Positions 15,066-24,363 are shown, counted from the first letter of the stretch. The stretch: DNA of 38,408 nt from Bauldia sp. (GCA_022841545.1 JALHRF010000027.1:1-38408), one strand, 5' to 3'. Notes: a model not told the origin generated them from the letters alone. Translations and numbers: made by a program.

Positions 15066-16454
15066 ATGACGATCACACTCAAGGATATCACGCTGCCCGC
15101 GTTCGGCGTGCCGACGGAACGGCCGGAGCTCTCGCCGGCGCTCTACGCCGCGCGCCTCGACCGGTTGCGGCAGCGCGCCCGCGACGCCGGCCTCTCCGCG
15201 CTCGTCGTCTATGCCGACCGCGAGCACTGCGCCAACATGGCGTATCTCCTCGACTTCGACCCGCGCTTCGAGGAAGCGCTCCTGATCCTCGCCGAGGGAC
15301 GGAGGCCGATGGTGATGACCGGCCCGGAGAACATGGCGCGCGCGGCCGCGAGCAAAGTCGAGGTCGACGCCGTCCTGTACCCGCCCTTCGGGCTGCTCGG
15401 CCAGGATCGGAGCGCGACCCGGCCGCTCGACGACATCCTCCGCGAGGCCGGGATCGCCGCCGGCGCCGTGGTCGGCATGGCCGGCTGGAAATACTATGGC
15501 CGCGAGGAGAGCACCGAGCCCGAAACGTGGATCGAGGCGCCGTCCTTCGTCGTCGATGCGCTTCGCGCCATCGCCGGCCCGGGCGGCCGGGTGGTCAACG
15601 CGACCGCGCTCTTCATGCACCCCTCGACCGGCATGCGGTCGATCAACGAGATCGACCAGATCGCGCAGTTCGAATACGCCAACTGCTATACCTCGGAGGC
15701 GATCAAGCGCGTGCTCTTCGGTCTCCGCCCCGGCATGAAGGAAACGGGAGTCGTCAGCGAATTGATGCGGCCGACCGGCGCGCCGCTCAACTGCCACATC
15801 ATGTTCAACACCGGTCCCGACGCCCGCTTCGGCCTCAACAGCCCACGCGACCGCGCGATCGCGGAGGGCGAATACGTGACCATGGCCTACGGCACCTGGG
15901 GCGCCCTCACCTGCCGCGCGGGCTGGCTCGCGGCCGACGCGGGCGACCTGCCGGACGGCGTGCGCGACTACGCCGAAAGGCTCGCCGGTCCCTATTTCGC
16001 AACCGTCGCCGCCTGGTACGACACGATCGGCATCGGCGTCACCGGCGGCGAGATCGACGCCGTGGTGAAGCGCACCGCGGAGCCGCACTTCCGCCCCTTC
16101 CTCAACCCCGGCCACCTCATCCATATCGACGAGTGGCTGAGCACGCCGATCTACCCCGGCAGCACCGAGCGGCTGGCGTCGGGCCAGGCGATCCAGTGCG
16201 ACATCATCCCGAGCGGGGTCGGCGACTATTTCAGCTCGAACATCGAGGAAGGCGTCGTGCTCCTCGACGACGCGGGCCGCGCGGCCTTCCGCGAGCGCCA
16301 CCCCGGGGCCTGGTCGCGGATCGAGGCGCGCCGCGCCTTCATGGCCGACACGATCGGCATCCGTCTCAAGCCCGAGATCCTGCCGCTCAGCAACATTCCG
16401 ACCTACCTCCCCCCGTTCCTCCTGACGCCGGGCCGGGCCTTCACGCGAGGCTGA
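15066..16454 (+). CDS. Creatinase / Xaa-Pro aminopeptidase-like (M24 pita-bread fold) protein
   Basis: The 462-residue product has the two-domain plan of M24 relatives: an N-terminal creatinase-like domain ([21 protein letters not shown], about 27-47) and a C-terminal pita-bread domain from about 190. Where metallo-aminopeptidases place two metal-binding aspartates it reads [19 protein letters not shown], with no aspartate. Later [14 protein letters not shown] and CDIIPSG keep the fold's landmarks. Like creatinase itself it may work without metal, or not be a peptidase. Substrate unknown. A ggggga site precedes the ATG at 15066. Confidence 0.75.
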   Translation: MTITLKDITLPAFGVPTERPELSPALYAARLDRLRQRARDAGLSALVVYADREHCANMAYLLDFDPRFEEALLILAEGRRPMVMTGPENMARAAASKVEVDAVLYPPFGLLGQDRSATRPLDDILREAGIAAGAVVGMAGWKYYGREESTEPETWIEAPSFVVDALRAIAGPGGRVVNATALFMHPSTGMRSINEIDQIAQFEYANCYTSEAIKRVLFGLRPGMKETGVVSELMRPTGAPLNCHIMFNTGPDARFGLNSPRDRAIAEGEYVTMAYGTWGALTCRAGWLAADAGDLPDGVRDYAERLAGPYFATVAAWYDTIGIGVTGGEIDAVVKRTAEPHFRPFLNPGHLIHIDEWLSTPIYPGSTERLASGQAIQCDIIPSGVGDYFSSNIEEGVVLLDDAGRAAFRERHPGAWSRIEARRAFMADTIGIRLKPEILPLSNIPTYLPPFLLTPGRAFTRG

Positions 16455-16549
16455 CCGGAGCGGAGGGCGAGAGATCCGCGGGCGCCCGGAACCAATTCCG
16501 GGTCGCTACGTTTCCCTCGCATCGGGTCAATCGACCGGAGGGCATGGAC

Positions 16550-16714
16550 ATGCTGTATTGGGCGCTGATTTTTCTTCTCATCGCAGTCGTTGCCGGAGCT
16601 CTCGGCTTTGGCGGCATTGCCGGCGCAAGCGCCGGGATCGCGCAGATTCTCTTCGTGGTCTTCCTGGTGCTGCTGATCGGCTCGCTGATCATGTACTTCA
16701 TGCGGCGGGCATAG
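16550..16714 (+). CDS. DUF1328 (YtjA-like) small membrane protein
   Basis: The 54-residue product has two hydrophobic spans ([19 protein letters not shown] and [20 protein letters not shown]) around the conserved [13 protein letters not shown]. This is the DUF1328 signature, common in proteobacteria and often stress-induced. The second ATG at 16550 sits seven bases after ggaggg and gives the usual MLYWAL start; the ATG at 16544 is too close to that site. Confidence 0.92.
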   Translation: MLYWALIFLLIAVVAGALGFGGIAGASAGIAQILFVVFLVLLIGSLIMYFMRRA

Positions 16715-16725
16715 CGATCGCGCGT

Positions 16726-16748
16726 GGCGGCCCGTAGATCGGGCCGCC
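16726..16748 (+). terminator. Terminator-like hairpin after the DUF1328 gene
   Basis: A perfect nine-base stem (ggcggcccg / cgggccgcc) with loop tagat, 11 bases past the stop. A short cttttg stretch follows some distance downstream. Confidence 0.6.
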
Positions 16749-16816
16749 GTCGAAACCGGCTTTTGTTCCTTCTATGTTCTGGTATGCTCAGCGCTTGACC
16801 GCGGTGAGCAAGATCG

Positions 16817-18145
16817 ATGACGCAACGTTCGGGTAGCGCCGACCTGCCGCTCCATGGCGGCCGCGTACCACGCTGGCTAGGCGACCGGATGACCCGGCTC
16901 GGGGCCGTCATCTGTGAGGCCGTGGTTCAGGACTACGGGCGCGACGAGCTGCTACGCCGCCTCGCCCACCCGTTCTGGTTCCAGTCGTTCGGCGCGGTGA
17001 TGGGGATGGACTGGCACTCCTCCGGCATCACCACCAGCGTCATCGGCGCGCTGAAGCGGGGCCTCCAGCCCCTGTCGAAGGAGCTCGGCCTTCACGTCTG
17101 CGGCGGTCGTGGCCGGCACTCGCGCGCGACGCCGGGCGAACTGGTCGCGATCGGCGAGCGCGTCGGCTTCGACGGCGCAGCCCTTTCTCGGGCGAGCCGG
17201 CTCGTCGCCAAGGTCGACAGCGCCGCGGTGCAGGACGGCTTCCAGCTCTATCTCCACGGCTTCATCGTTGCCGACGACGGCAAGTGGGTCGTCGTCCAGC
17301 AGGGCATGAAGGACGCGACCGCCACCGCGCGGCGTTATCACTGGCTGTCGGAGGGCCTCGGCAGCTTCGTCGAGGCGCCGCACGCGGCGATCGACGGCCC
17401 CGCGCAGGGTCGCATCGTCAACCTGACCGACCGCCGCGCAGCGCCTTCGCGCCGGGCGCAGCTCGACCTGCTCGCCACGCTCGGTCCGGACGGCATCGTC
17501 CGCGAGCTTGCGGCGCTCGACCCGCAGCGTGAAGCGCCGGCCAACTCCGATCAGCCGCTCCTCCCGCACCTCGTCATGCCGCGCCACCACGACGTCCGGT
17601 CGGGCGACGTCGTGCTCCGCCGCCTGCACGGCACGCTCGCCGCGGCGGCCGACCGCGCGCCCTCGGATTTCGCCGACCTGTTGCTCGTCCCCGGCGTCGG
17701 CGCGCGCGCCGTCAAGTCGCTCGCCATGGTCGCCGAGGTGGTGCATGGCGCGCCCTGCCGGTTCACCGACCCGGCGCGGTTCTCGCTGGCGCATGGCGGC
17801 AAGGACGGCCACCCCTTCCCGGTGCCGATCAAGGTCTACGACGAGACGATCCGCGTGCTGAGGACGGCGGTGGCGAAAGCGAAGCTCGGCGAGACGGAGG
17901 AACTCGGCGCGATCCGCCGGCTCGATGCCGAGGCGCGCCGGCTGGAACGACAGGCGACGGGTCCGTCGGTCACCGAGTTAATCGCGGAGGAACGGCGGCA
18001 GTCCCACCTCTATGGCGGCCGCACCGTCTTCGGCGAGGCGGTGGCGCCTCGGCTCAGAAATGCTCCCCCACCCGGAATGGACCGTGTCTCGTCGAAGCCG
18101 CAACCAGATAGGCCGTCGACCACCCGATCAGCAGGAAGCCGTTGA
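16817..18145 (+). CDS. DUF763 domain protein
   Basis: The 442-residue product matches the DUF763 family found in archaea and scattered bacteria. It has the N-terminal SGSADLPLHGGRVPRWL, the central LVPGVGARAVKSLAMVAEVVHG (a helix-hairpin-helix-like stretch) and HGGKDGHPFPVP followed by KVYDETI. Function is unassigned; the helix-hairpin-helix-like piece hints at nucleic-acid binding. The last ~90 bp overlap the 3' end of the convergent channel gene, and the final 30 residues are low-complexity, so the functional protein may effectively end earlier. Confidence 0.88.
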   Translation: MTQRSGSADLPLHGGRVPRWLGDRMTRLGAVICEAVVQDYGRDELLRRLAHPFWFQSFGAVMGMDWHSSGITTSVIGALKRGLQPLSKELGLHVCGGRGRHSRATPGELVAIGERVGFDGAALSRASRLVAKVDSAAVQDGFQLYLHGFIVADDGKWVVVQQGMKDATATARRYHWLSEGLGSFVEAPHAAIDGPAQGRIVNLTDRRAAPSRRAQLDLLATLGPDGIVRELAALDPQREAPANSDQPLLPHLVMPRHHDVRSGDVVLRRLHGTLAAAADRAPSDFADLLLVPGVGARAVKSLAMVAEVVHGAPCRFTDPARFSLAHGGKDGHPFPVPIKVYDETIRVLRTAVAKAKLGETEELGAIRRLDAEARRLERQATGPSVTELIAEERRQSHLYGGRTVFGEAVAPRLRNAPPPGMDRVSSKPQPDRPSTTRSAGSR

Positions 18146-18488
18146 TCCCCTCGAGCGCGCTGAACAGCCGCCAGCCCTCGGCCGGGAGAACATCGCCGAA
18201 GCCGACCGTCGAGAATGTCACTGTCGAGAAATAGAGCGACTCCTCGAACGTCGTGGTGACGCCGAGGGTGACGTAGGCAATGGCCCAGATCCAGACCTCG
18301 ATCGTGTGGATGAAGAATAGCCCCAGGACGGCTGGAACCAGCGCCAAGGTGCGGCCAATGGCGTGACGGTGAAGACGCGACCACTCGATCACGCGCACCA
18401 TGACCCAGGACAGCACGACGAGTCCGATCGTGTGAACGATCACCGTCGAGCCGATTACAAGGCTGCCGAGGACCAGATTTGCACCCAC
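18054..18488 (-). CDS. Small potassium-channel-like protein (Ion_trans_2 pore)
   Basis: The 144-residue product has a pore helix and selectivity filter TFSTVGFGDV (91-100). Membrane spans lie at about 7-32, 47-72 and 112-132, plus the re-entrant pore loop. There is no cytoplasmic RCK or cyclic-nucleotide domain. It should form a tetrameric K+-type channel in the inner membrane. The GTG at 18488 is favoured by gggagag eight bases upstream; the longer frame to 18662 runs into the deaminase gene and lacks membrane character. It lies 94 bp downstream of the cytosine deaminase gene on the same strand. Confidence 0.82.
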   Translation of the reverse strand: MGANLVLGSLVIGSTVIVHTIGLVVLSWVMVRVIEWSRLHRHAIGRTLALVPAVLGLFFIHTIEVWIWAIAYVTLGVTTTFEESLYFSTVTFSTVGFGDVLPAEGWRLFSALEGINGFLLIGWSTAYLVAASTRHGPFRVGEHF

Positions 18489-18582
18489 GCCGTTCGCTCT
18501 CCCGAAGTCACCCCGCAGGCAACCGACAGGCGATCGCCTATGTCGGCATTGACGTGGATCACAGAGGTAGGGAAATGCCCGG

Positions 18583-19884
18583 TCACCCCGCGAGTGAAGC
18601 CTTCGGAGCATACGCGGCAGGATCGACCCGCGGAGGACGGCCGGGCAGGTCGAGCGACGCAATCCGCGCCGGGGTCTCGGCGATCACCTTGCCGCGGCGG
18701 ATGACGGCGAGCCGGGTCGCCTTGAGCCGGATCGCCTCGATCGGATCGGCGGCCTGGAGAAGCACCATGTCGGCATTGTTGCCGACCGTAATGCCGTAGC
18801 CGTCGAGATGCATGATCTTCGCCGGCGCCTCGGTCACCGCCTTGAAGCAGAAGCGCATGTCGTCGCGGCTGGTGAGCTGGCCGACATGGAGGCCCATGGT
18901 CGCCACCTCGAGCATGTCGCCCTGGCCGAGCGAGTACCAGGGATCCATCACGCAATCATGGCCGAAGGCGACGGGAATGCCGTGCTTCCGCAATTCCGGC
19001 ACACGGGTCTGGCCGCGACGCTTGGGGTAGGTGTCGTGGCGACCCTGGATGACGATATTGATCAGCGGATTGGCGATGGCCGAAACGCCCGCTTCCGCCA
19101 TCAGCGGCAGGAGCTTCGAGACGTAGTAATTGTCCATCGAGTGCATCGACGTGAGATGCGAGCCGGCGACCCGGCCGCCGAGCCCGAGGCGCTGGGTCTC
19201 ATAGGTCAGCGCCTCGATGTGGCGGGAGTTCGGGTCGTCCGTCTCGTCGCAGTGGATGTCGACGAGCAGGCCGCGCTTCGCCGCGATCTCGCAGAGCGCC
19301 GTCATGCTGCGGGCGCCATCCGCCATCGTGCGCTCGAAATGCGGAATGCCGCCGACAATGTCGACGCCGAGGTCGAGCGCGCGGTCGAGGTTCTGCGCCG
19401 CGGTCGGCGAGCGGTAGTAGCCGTCCTGCGGGAAGGCGACGAGCTGCAGGTCGAGATAGGGCGCCACCGTTTTCTTGACGTCGAGAAGCGCCTCGACGGC
19501 GAGCAGGCGATCGTCGCAGACGTCGACATGAGTGCGGATCGCGAGCAGCCCCTGGCTAACGGCGAGGTCGATGTAGCGGAGCGCCCGCTCCTTCACCGCC
19601 TCGTGGGTGAGGAGCGGCTTGAGCTCGCCCCAGAGCGCAATGCCCTCGAGCAGGGTGCCGGACTGATTGAGCCGCGGCAGGCCGAGGGAGAGGGTGGCGT
19701 CCATGTGGAAATGGCAGTCGACGAAGGGCGGCGAGACGAGGCGGCCGCCAGCATCGATGATGCGCCCGGCCTCGCCGTCGATGTTGGGCTCGATCGCGAC
19801 GATCTTGCCGGCGGCGCAGGCGATGTCGACGCCGGTGCGACCATCGGGGAGGGCGACGTTCTTGACGATGAGATCGATGGACAT
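18583..19884 (-). CDS. codA: Cytosine deaminase (CodA-like amidohydrolase)
   Basis: The 433-residue amidohydrolase has the HxH motif VDCHFHMD, the DIHCDETDDPNSRH block with catalytic Glu typical of CodA, a mid-chain GSHLTSMHS and GHDCVMDPWYSLGQGDMLE carrying the late metal aspartate. These match E. coli cytosine deaminase rather than dihydropyrimidinase. It converts cytosine to uracil, though related enzymes take isoguanine or creatinine. The ATG at 19884 (MSIDLIVKN) is chosen; the TTG at 19914 would add a non-conserved leader. A nucleobase-type ABC transporter lies just upstream on the same strand, separated by a toxin-antitoxin pair. Confidence 0.9.
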   Translation of the reverse strand: MSIDLIVKNVALPDGRTGVDIACAAGKIVAIEPNIDGEAGRIIDAGGRLVSPPFVDCHFHMDATLSLGLPRLNQSGTLLEGIALWGELKPLLTHEAVKERALRYIDLAVSQGLLAIRTHVDVCDDRLLAVEALLDVKKTVAPYLDLQLVAFPQDGYYRSPTAAQNLDRALDLGVDIVGGIPHFERTMADGARSMTALCEIAAKRGLLVDIHCDETDDPNSRHIEALTYETQRLGLGGRVAGSHLTSMHSMDNYYVSKLLPLMAEAGVSAIANPLINIVIQGRHDTYPKRRGQTRVPELRKHGIPVAFGHDCVMDPWYSLGQGDMLEVATMGLHVGQLTSRDDMRFCFKAVTEAPAKIMHLDGYGITVGNNADMVLLQAADPIEAIRLKATRLAVIRRGKVIAETPARIASLDLPGRPPRVDPAAYAPKASLAG

Positions 19885-19952
19885 GGGTGGATTCTCGAAG
19901 ATCGAAAGGGCCAACGTGGACAGAAGGGTAGTGGAGCGCCTATCTATGCCAC

Positions 19953-20204
19953 ATGGGAACGCACACTGTCGCCGAAGCGAGAGACCGCCTGCCGGAACTT
20001 ATCCAACGCGCCCTGAATGGCGAGGGCGTAGTGATTACGCAGAATGGCGATCCCGTGGTGGAACTGAAGCCTGTTGAAAAGCGATCACGTCGCGTGACGC
20101 AGGCTGATGTCGATTGGGTCAAGGCCCATCGCGCTCCGCGTTTGGCCAAGACGATCGACTCGACGGCGCTTGTCCGTGAGATGCGCGACGATTCCGACCC
20201 GTGA
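19953..20204 (+). CDS. Phd/YefM-type antitoxin (VapB role)
   Basis: The 83-residue product opens GTHTVAEARDRLPELIQRALNGE and VVITQNGDPVVELKP, the Phd/YefM DNA-binding fold. The C-terminal tail (about 50-83) would wrap the toxin. It overlaps the PIN toxin gene by four bases (GTGA) and lies divergent from codA with a 68-bp shared upstream region. Confidence 0.9.
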   Translation: MGTHTVAEARDRLPELIQRALNGEGVVITQNGDPVVELKPVEKRSRRVTQADVDWVKAHRAPRLAKTIDSTALVREMRDDSDP

Positions 20205-20623
20205 GCGTCTATCTCGACACGAGCGTGATCATTTCTCACTTCGTGGACGACGCCAACTCGGTCCGAGCCGATACTCTGATCGCCGGTCTATCCGACGATA
20301 TCATCATCAGCGACTTGTGCGCTACGGAGTCCGCCGCGGGACTAGCCCGGCTGGTGCGCATGGCCGAACTCGCTGCAGACACGGCTCAGGCAACATTCGG
20401 GATCTTCGACACCTGGACCGTCGATGTCGCGCGGCGGATCGCCCCGACCAACGCGGACTGGGTCGCCACCGAAAGGCTTCTTCGGCGGCTCGAGTTCCCG
20501 TTAAGGATGCCGGACATGCTGCACATCGTCATCGCGACGAGGGTCGGTGCAGAACTCGCAACGTTCGATGACCGCATGGGAAAGGTGGCAACCGCACTTG
20601 GACTGCCGGTGGTCGCGGCATAA
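20201..20623 (+). CDS. PIN-domain ribonuclease toxin (VapC type)
   Basis: The 140-residue PIN protein has acidic metal-binding residues in VYLDTSVII (D6), ISDLCATESAAG (E near 48), RMPDMLHIVIA (D near 109) and LATFDDRMG (D near 127). VapC toxins cut specific tRNAs or rRNA and are held by the antitoxin encoded just before. The GTG start overlaps the antitoxin stop. It ends five bases short of the convergent permease gene. Confidence 0.92.
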   Translation: MSVYLDTSVIISHFVDDANSVRADTLIAGLSDDIIISDLCATESAAGLARLVRMAELAADTAQATFGIFDTWTVDVARRIAPTNADWVATERLLRRLEFPLRMPDMLHIVIATRVGAELATFDDRMGKVATALGLPVVAA

Positions 20624-20628
20624 CGCCC

Positions 20629-21570
20629 TCACCGCGTGCCCTTGAACCACGGCACGAGCATCGCCCGCGGGTAGTCCGCCTTTCGCGCCACCAGCACCAG
20701 GGCGACGATGGCAAGGACATAGGGGATCATCAGGAAGATCTGGCTCGGGATGAAGGCGCCGACCTGGGTCTGGAGCCGCACCTGGAAGGCGTCGAAGGCG
20801 CCGAAGAGCAGCGCGCCCAGAAGCGCCTTGCCCGGCCGCCATGAGGCGAAGACGGTGAGGGCGATGCAGATCCAGCCGCGGCCATTGACCATGCCGAAGA
20901 AGAAGGCGTCGAAGGCCGACATGGTGAGGAACGCCCCGCCGAGGGCCATGAGCGCCGAGCCCGCGACGACGGCGCCGGTGCGGAGCGCATAGACCGACAG
21001 GCCCTGCGCGTCGACGGAGTCGGGATTGTCGCCGACGGCGCGAAGCGCGAGGCCGAGGGGGGTGCGGTAGAGGACCCAGGCGACGACGGCGACCAGGACG
21101 AAGGCGAGATACGTCAGCGCGGTCTGGCTGAACAGCGCCGGGCCGAGGAAGGGCAGGTCGGAAAGCCCAGGGATTTCAAGGGGTCGGAACGGCTCGATGC
21201 GAGGCGGCGAGGTCACGTCCGGGAGCGCCGTGCGGTAGATGAAGTAGGAGAGGCTGGTCGCGAGCAGCGTGATGCCGATGCCGGAGACGTGCTGCGACAG
21301 ACCAAGAGGAACCGTGAGGACGGCGTGGACGAGGCCGAACATCGCCCCGACGAGCAGGACGACGAGCAGCGCCGGCCAGACGTCCATGCCGAGCCAGACC
21401 GCCATCCACCCCGCCATGGCGCCGGCGGTGAAGATGCCCTCGATGCCGAGATTGAGAACACCGGCGCGCTCGCAGATCAGCGCCCCGAGCACGCCAAAGA
21501 TCAGCGGCGTGCCGATGCGGATCGCCGCCGCCCAGAAATTCGCCGTCAGCAGGATGTCGAGGAGGTCCAT
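20629..21570 (-). CDS. ABC transporter permease, BMP-family nucleoside/nucleobase uptake
   Basis: The 313-residue, roughly eight-span inner-membrane permease is of the BPD_transp_2 type, with GVLGALICERAGVLNLGIEG near the start (the family's EAA-like hallmark) and the coupling segment LRAVGDNPDSVDAQG. It pairs with the other permease, two bases upstream, to form the channel of a nucleoside-type importer (NupQ/YufQ relatives). Confidence 0.92.
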   Translation of the reverse strand: MDLLDILLTANFWAAAIRIGTPLIFGVLGALICERAGVLNLGIEGIFTAGAMAGWMAVWLGMDVWPALLVVLLVGAMFGLVHAVLTVPLGLSQHVSGIGITLLATSLSYFIYRTALPDVTSPPRIEPFRPLEIPGLSDLPFLGPALFSQTALTYLAFVLVAVVAWVLYRTPLGLALRAVGDNPDSVDAQGLSVYALRTGAVVAGSALMALGGAFLTMSAFDAFFFGMVNGRGWICIALTVFASWRPGKALLGALLFGAFDAFQVRLQTQVGAFIPSQIFLMIPYVLAIVALVLVARKADYPRAMLVPWFKGTR

Positions 21571-21572
21571 GG

Positions 21573-22649
21573 TCAGGGGCTCGCCGCCTGCGCCGCCCGT
21601 CCCGCCCAGCGGAGGCGGAAGCGGGTGAAGAAGCCGCCGACGAGGACGCAGAGGAGCGACAACGCCACGACGAGGTCAGCGATGTAACTTGCGACGCCGA
21701 GGCCGCGGCTCATCGAATCGGCGCCGACGAAGACGGCGGCGATGAACAGGGCCGCGGCGACGACGCCGAGCGGTGACAGGCCGGCAAGCATGGCCACGAC
21801 GATGCCGGCATAGCCGAAGCCGGGCGAGAGGTCGGAGGTGAGGTAGCCCTTGAGGCCGGCCACCTCGCCGACCCCGGCAAGACCGGCCAGCGCGCCGGAG
21901 AGGAGCGCCACGCGAAGCACCGTGGCGGTGACCGGGATGCCGGCGAAGCGGGCCGCCGGCGCATTCTCCCCCACGGCGCGGATCTCCATGCCCCAGACCG
22001 TGCGCTTCATCAGCACCCAGACTGCGAGCACGGCGACGAGGCCGATGATGAGGCCGGTGTGGACGCGCATCCGCGGGATCAGGCCGGGCAGCGCCGCGGC
22101 GTCGGTGATCGGCGCCGACTGCGGCCAGCCGAGGCTCATCGGGTCCTTGAGCGGACCCTCGAGCATCATCTGGACGAAGAGCAGCATGACGAAATTGAGG
22201 AGAAGCGTCGTCACCACCTCGTCAGCGCCGAAGCGGAGCTTCAGGAACGCCGGCCCGAGGAAGAACAGCGCCCCGGCGAGCGCGCCGGCCAGAAGCACCA
22301 GCGGGATCATCACAAAGGACGGCGCGTCGATGACGCCGGTGCCGACCGCGACGGCAGCGAGCGCGCCGGCATAGAGCTGGCCCTCGCCGCCGATGTTCCA
22401 GAGCCGCGCGCGGAAGGCGACGGCTGCGGCGAGCCCGGTGAGGATCAGCGGCGTTGTCCGGGTCAGCGTCTCGGAGAAGGCGAAGAGCGAGCCGAAGGCG
22501 CCGGTGACCATGTAGCCGTAGGCGGCGATGGGGTTGGCGCCGGCGAAGGCGATGGGGATGGCGGCGAGCGCCAGCGCGGCGACGGCGGCGAGCACGGGGG
22601 CCGAGACCGCGAGAAGCGGCGACGGCGGACGCGGCTCGATGACGATCAC
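21573..22649 (-). CDS. ABC transporter permease, BMP-family nucleoside/nucleobase uptake
   Basis: The 358-residue permease has the family marker FRARLWNIGGEGQLYAG (about 79-95) and coupling motif IRAVGENAPAARFAGI. It overlaps the ATPase gene by four bases (ATGA) and is followed two bases later by the second permease. The pair are the YufP/YufQ-like heterodimer of BMP-family systems. Confidence 0.92.
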   Translation of the reverse strand: MIVIEPRPPSPLLAVSAPVLAAVAALALAAIPIAFAGANPIAAYGYMVTGAFGSLFAFSETLTRTTPLILTGLAAAVAFRARLWNIGGEGQLYAGALAAVAVGTGVIDAPSFVMIPLVLLAGALAGALFFLGPAFLKLRFGADEVVTTLLLNFVMLLFVQMMLEGPLKDPMSLGWPQSAPITDAAALPGLIPRMRVHTGLIIGLVAVLAVWVLMKRTVWGMEIRAVGENAPAARFAGIPVTATVLRVALLSGALAGLAGVGEVAGLKGYLTSDLSPGFGYAGIVVAMLAGLSPLGVVAAALFIAAVFVGADSMSRGLGVASYIADLVVALSLLCVLVGGFFTRFRLRWAGRAAQAASP

Positions 22650-24184
22650 GCCGCCTTCTCCTCGACGTGGCCCGCCATCATCATGCCGAGCGTGCCGCGG
22701 TCGATGCCGTCGGCCGGCAGGGCCTCGGAGAGCCGCCCGGCATAGATGACCGCGATGCGGTCGGAGAGCGTCATCAGCTCGTCGAGGTCCTCCGAGATGA
22801 GGAGCACGCCTGCGCCCGATTCCCGGGCCGCCAGCAGCCGCCGCTGCACCTCGGTCTGCGCGCCGATATCGAGGCCGCGGGTCGGCTGGTTGGCGAGGAT
22901 GAGGCGGGGGTTCCGGTCGAGCACGCGGGCGAGGATCAGCTTCTGGATATTGCCGCCGGAGAGGAGCCGCGCCGGCGCATCGGGCCCCTGGCAGCGGACG
23001 TCGTAGTCGCGGATCGCCTTGATGGCGCGCGCGCGGAACGCAGCGAAGCGGAGGAAGCCGCCCCGCTGGAAGGCGGGCTCGCGGATCTCCTCGAGCGCCA
23101 CGTTCTCGGCCACGGTCATGGCGCCGACCACACCGTCATGGTGGCGGTCCTCGGGAATGCGGGCGATGCCCATCCGGGCGAAGCTTCGCGGATCGTGGCG
23201 CGCGACCGGAGCGCCGTAGAGGCGCATCGTTCCGCCGGCGGGCTTCGCGAGCCCGGCGACAAGCGCGGCCAACGCCGCCTGGCCGTTGCCGGAGACGCCG
23301 GCGATGCCGACGATCTCACTCTCGGCGATCGCGAGCGTGGCCTCCTCCAGCGCACGGCGATGATCGCCGCCGACGCTGACCCGGTCGAGTTCGAGGAGGG
23401 CGGCCCCGGGCGCGCGTGGCGTGCGCCGGCTCACCGGCACATCGCGTCCCACCATCAACTCGGCGATCTTCCGCCGGTCGGCGGACGCGGTCGGCATTTC
23501 GCCGACCTTCTTCCCGCCGCGGAGCACGGCGATGCGGTGCGAGACGGCGAGCACTTCGCCGAGTTTGTGCGAGATGAAGATCACGGCAAGCCCCCCGGCC
23601 GCGAGCGAGCGGATGGTCGCAAACAGGCCGTCGGCCTCGGTCGGCGTCAACACCGCGGTCGGCTCGTCGAGGACGAGGATGCGGGCGTCGCGGTAGAGGG
23701 CCTTGAGGATCTCGACCCGCTGCCGTTCGCCGACCGTGAGCCGCGAGACCTGGACATCGAGGTCGACGGTGAGGCCGGAGTCGCGCATCACCGCCTCGAC
23801 CTTCCGCCGCGCCGCGCCGATGCGGCGGCCGAGGCGGAAGACGGGCTCCGTGCCGAGCATGATGTTGTCGAGGCCGGTGAGATTCTCGGCGAGCGTGAAG
23901 TGCTGGTGGACCATGCCGATGCCCGCCGCGAGCGCCGCGTGAGGCGACCCCGGCGGCAGCGGTGCGAGCGCGCCATCCGGCCCGGCCACCTCCACGGCGC
24001 CCTCGTCGGCGACGTAGTGGCCGAAGAGAATGTTCATCAGCGTCGTCTTGCCGGCCCCGTTTTCGCCGAGGAGGGCGAGGATCTCGCCGCGGCGGAGTTC
24101 GAGGTCGATGGCGTCGTTGGCGACGAGCGGACCGAACCGCTTGGTGATGCCGCTGAGGCGGAGGACGAGGGGGGCGTCAGGCAT
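22646..24184 (-). CDS. ABC transporter ATPase with two nucleotide-binding domains (BMP-family system)
   Basis: The 512-residue tandem ATPase has domain 1 with Walker A GENGAGKTT (40-48), signature LTVGERQRVEI and Walker B ILVLDEPTAV. Domain 2 has a degenerate P-loop (GVSGNGQAAL, lacking the lysine) but an intact LSGGNIQKLILARVL signature and NQPTRGLDIGA. This asymmetry is usual for sugar/nucleoside ATPases of the RbsA/YufO type. It powers the two permeases encoded directly downstream. Confidence 0.94.
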   Translation of the reverse strand: MPDAPLVLRLSGITKRFGPLVANDAIDLELRRGEILALLGENGAGKTTLMNILFGHYVADEGAVEVAGPDGALAPLPPGSPHAALAAGIGMVHQHFTLAENLTGLDNIMLGTEPVFRLGRRIGAARRKVEAVMRDSGLTVDLDVQVSRLTVGERQRVEILKALYRDARILVLDEPTAVLTPTEADGLFATIRSLAAGGLAVIFISHKLGEVLAVSHRIAVLRGGKKVGEMPTASADRRKIAELMVGRDVPVSRRTPRAPGAALLELDRVSVGGDHRRALEEATLAIAESEIVGIAGVSGNGQAALAALVAGLAKPAGGTMRLYGAPVARHDPRSFARMGIARIPEDRHHDGVVGAMTVAENVALEEIREPAFQRGGFLRFAAFRARAIKAIRDYDVRCQGPDAPARLLSGGNIQKLILARVLDRNPRLILANQPTRGLDIGAQTEVQRRLLAARESGAGVLLISEDLDELMTLSDRIAVIYAGRLSEALPADGIDRGTLGMMMAGHVEEKAA

Positions 24185-24209
24185 GCGCCGCCTCGATCCG
24201 CGTGCGTGC

Positions 24210-24363
24210 GTCCTTCGAGGCTCGCCGCTTGCGCGGCGAGCACCTCAGGATGAGGGATGGGGGCAGGCTCGATGAATGGCGCAAGGGACGGGAGTGGAAT
24301 TGGAGAACACAAACCTCCTCATCCTGAGGTGCCCGGTCGCTGAGCGACCGGGCCTCGAAGGAC
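24210..24363. repeat. Inverted pair of GTCCTTCGAGG...CTCAGGATGAGG elements
   Basis: The left arm (24210-24255) and right arm (24317-24363) share gtccttcgaggc at the outer ends and cacctcaggatgagg at the inner ends in inverted orientation. Each has an inner hairpin (ctcgccgcttgcgcggcgag; cccggtcgctgagcgaccggg). Such paired elements are widespread in Hyphomicrobiales. This one fills the gap between the binding-protein and ATPase genes, where it may attenuate downstream transcription so that the binding protein is made in excess. Confidence 0.85.
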
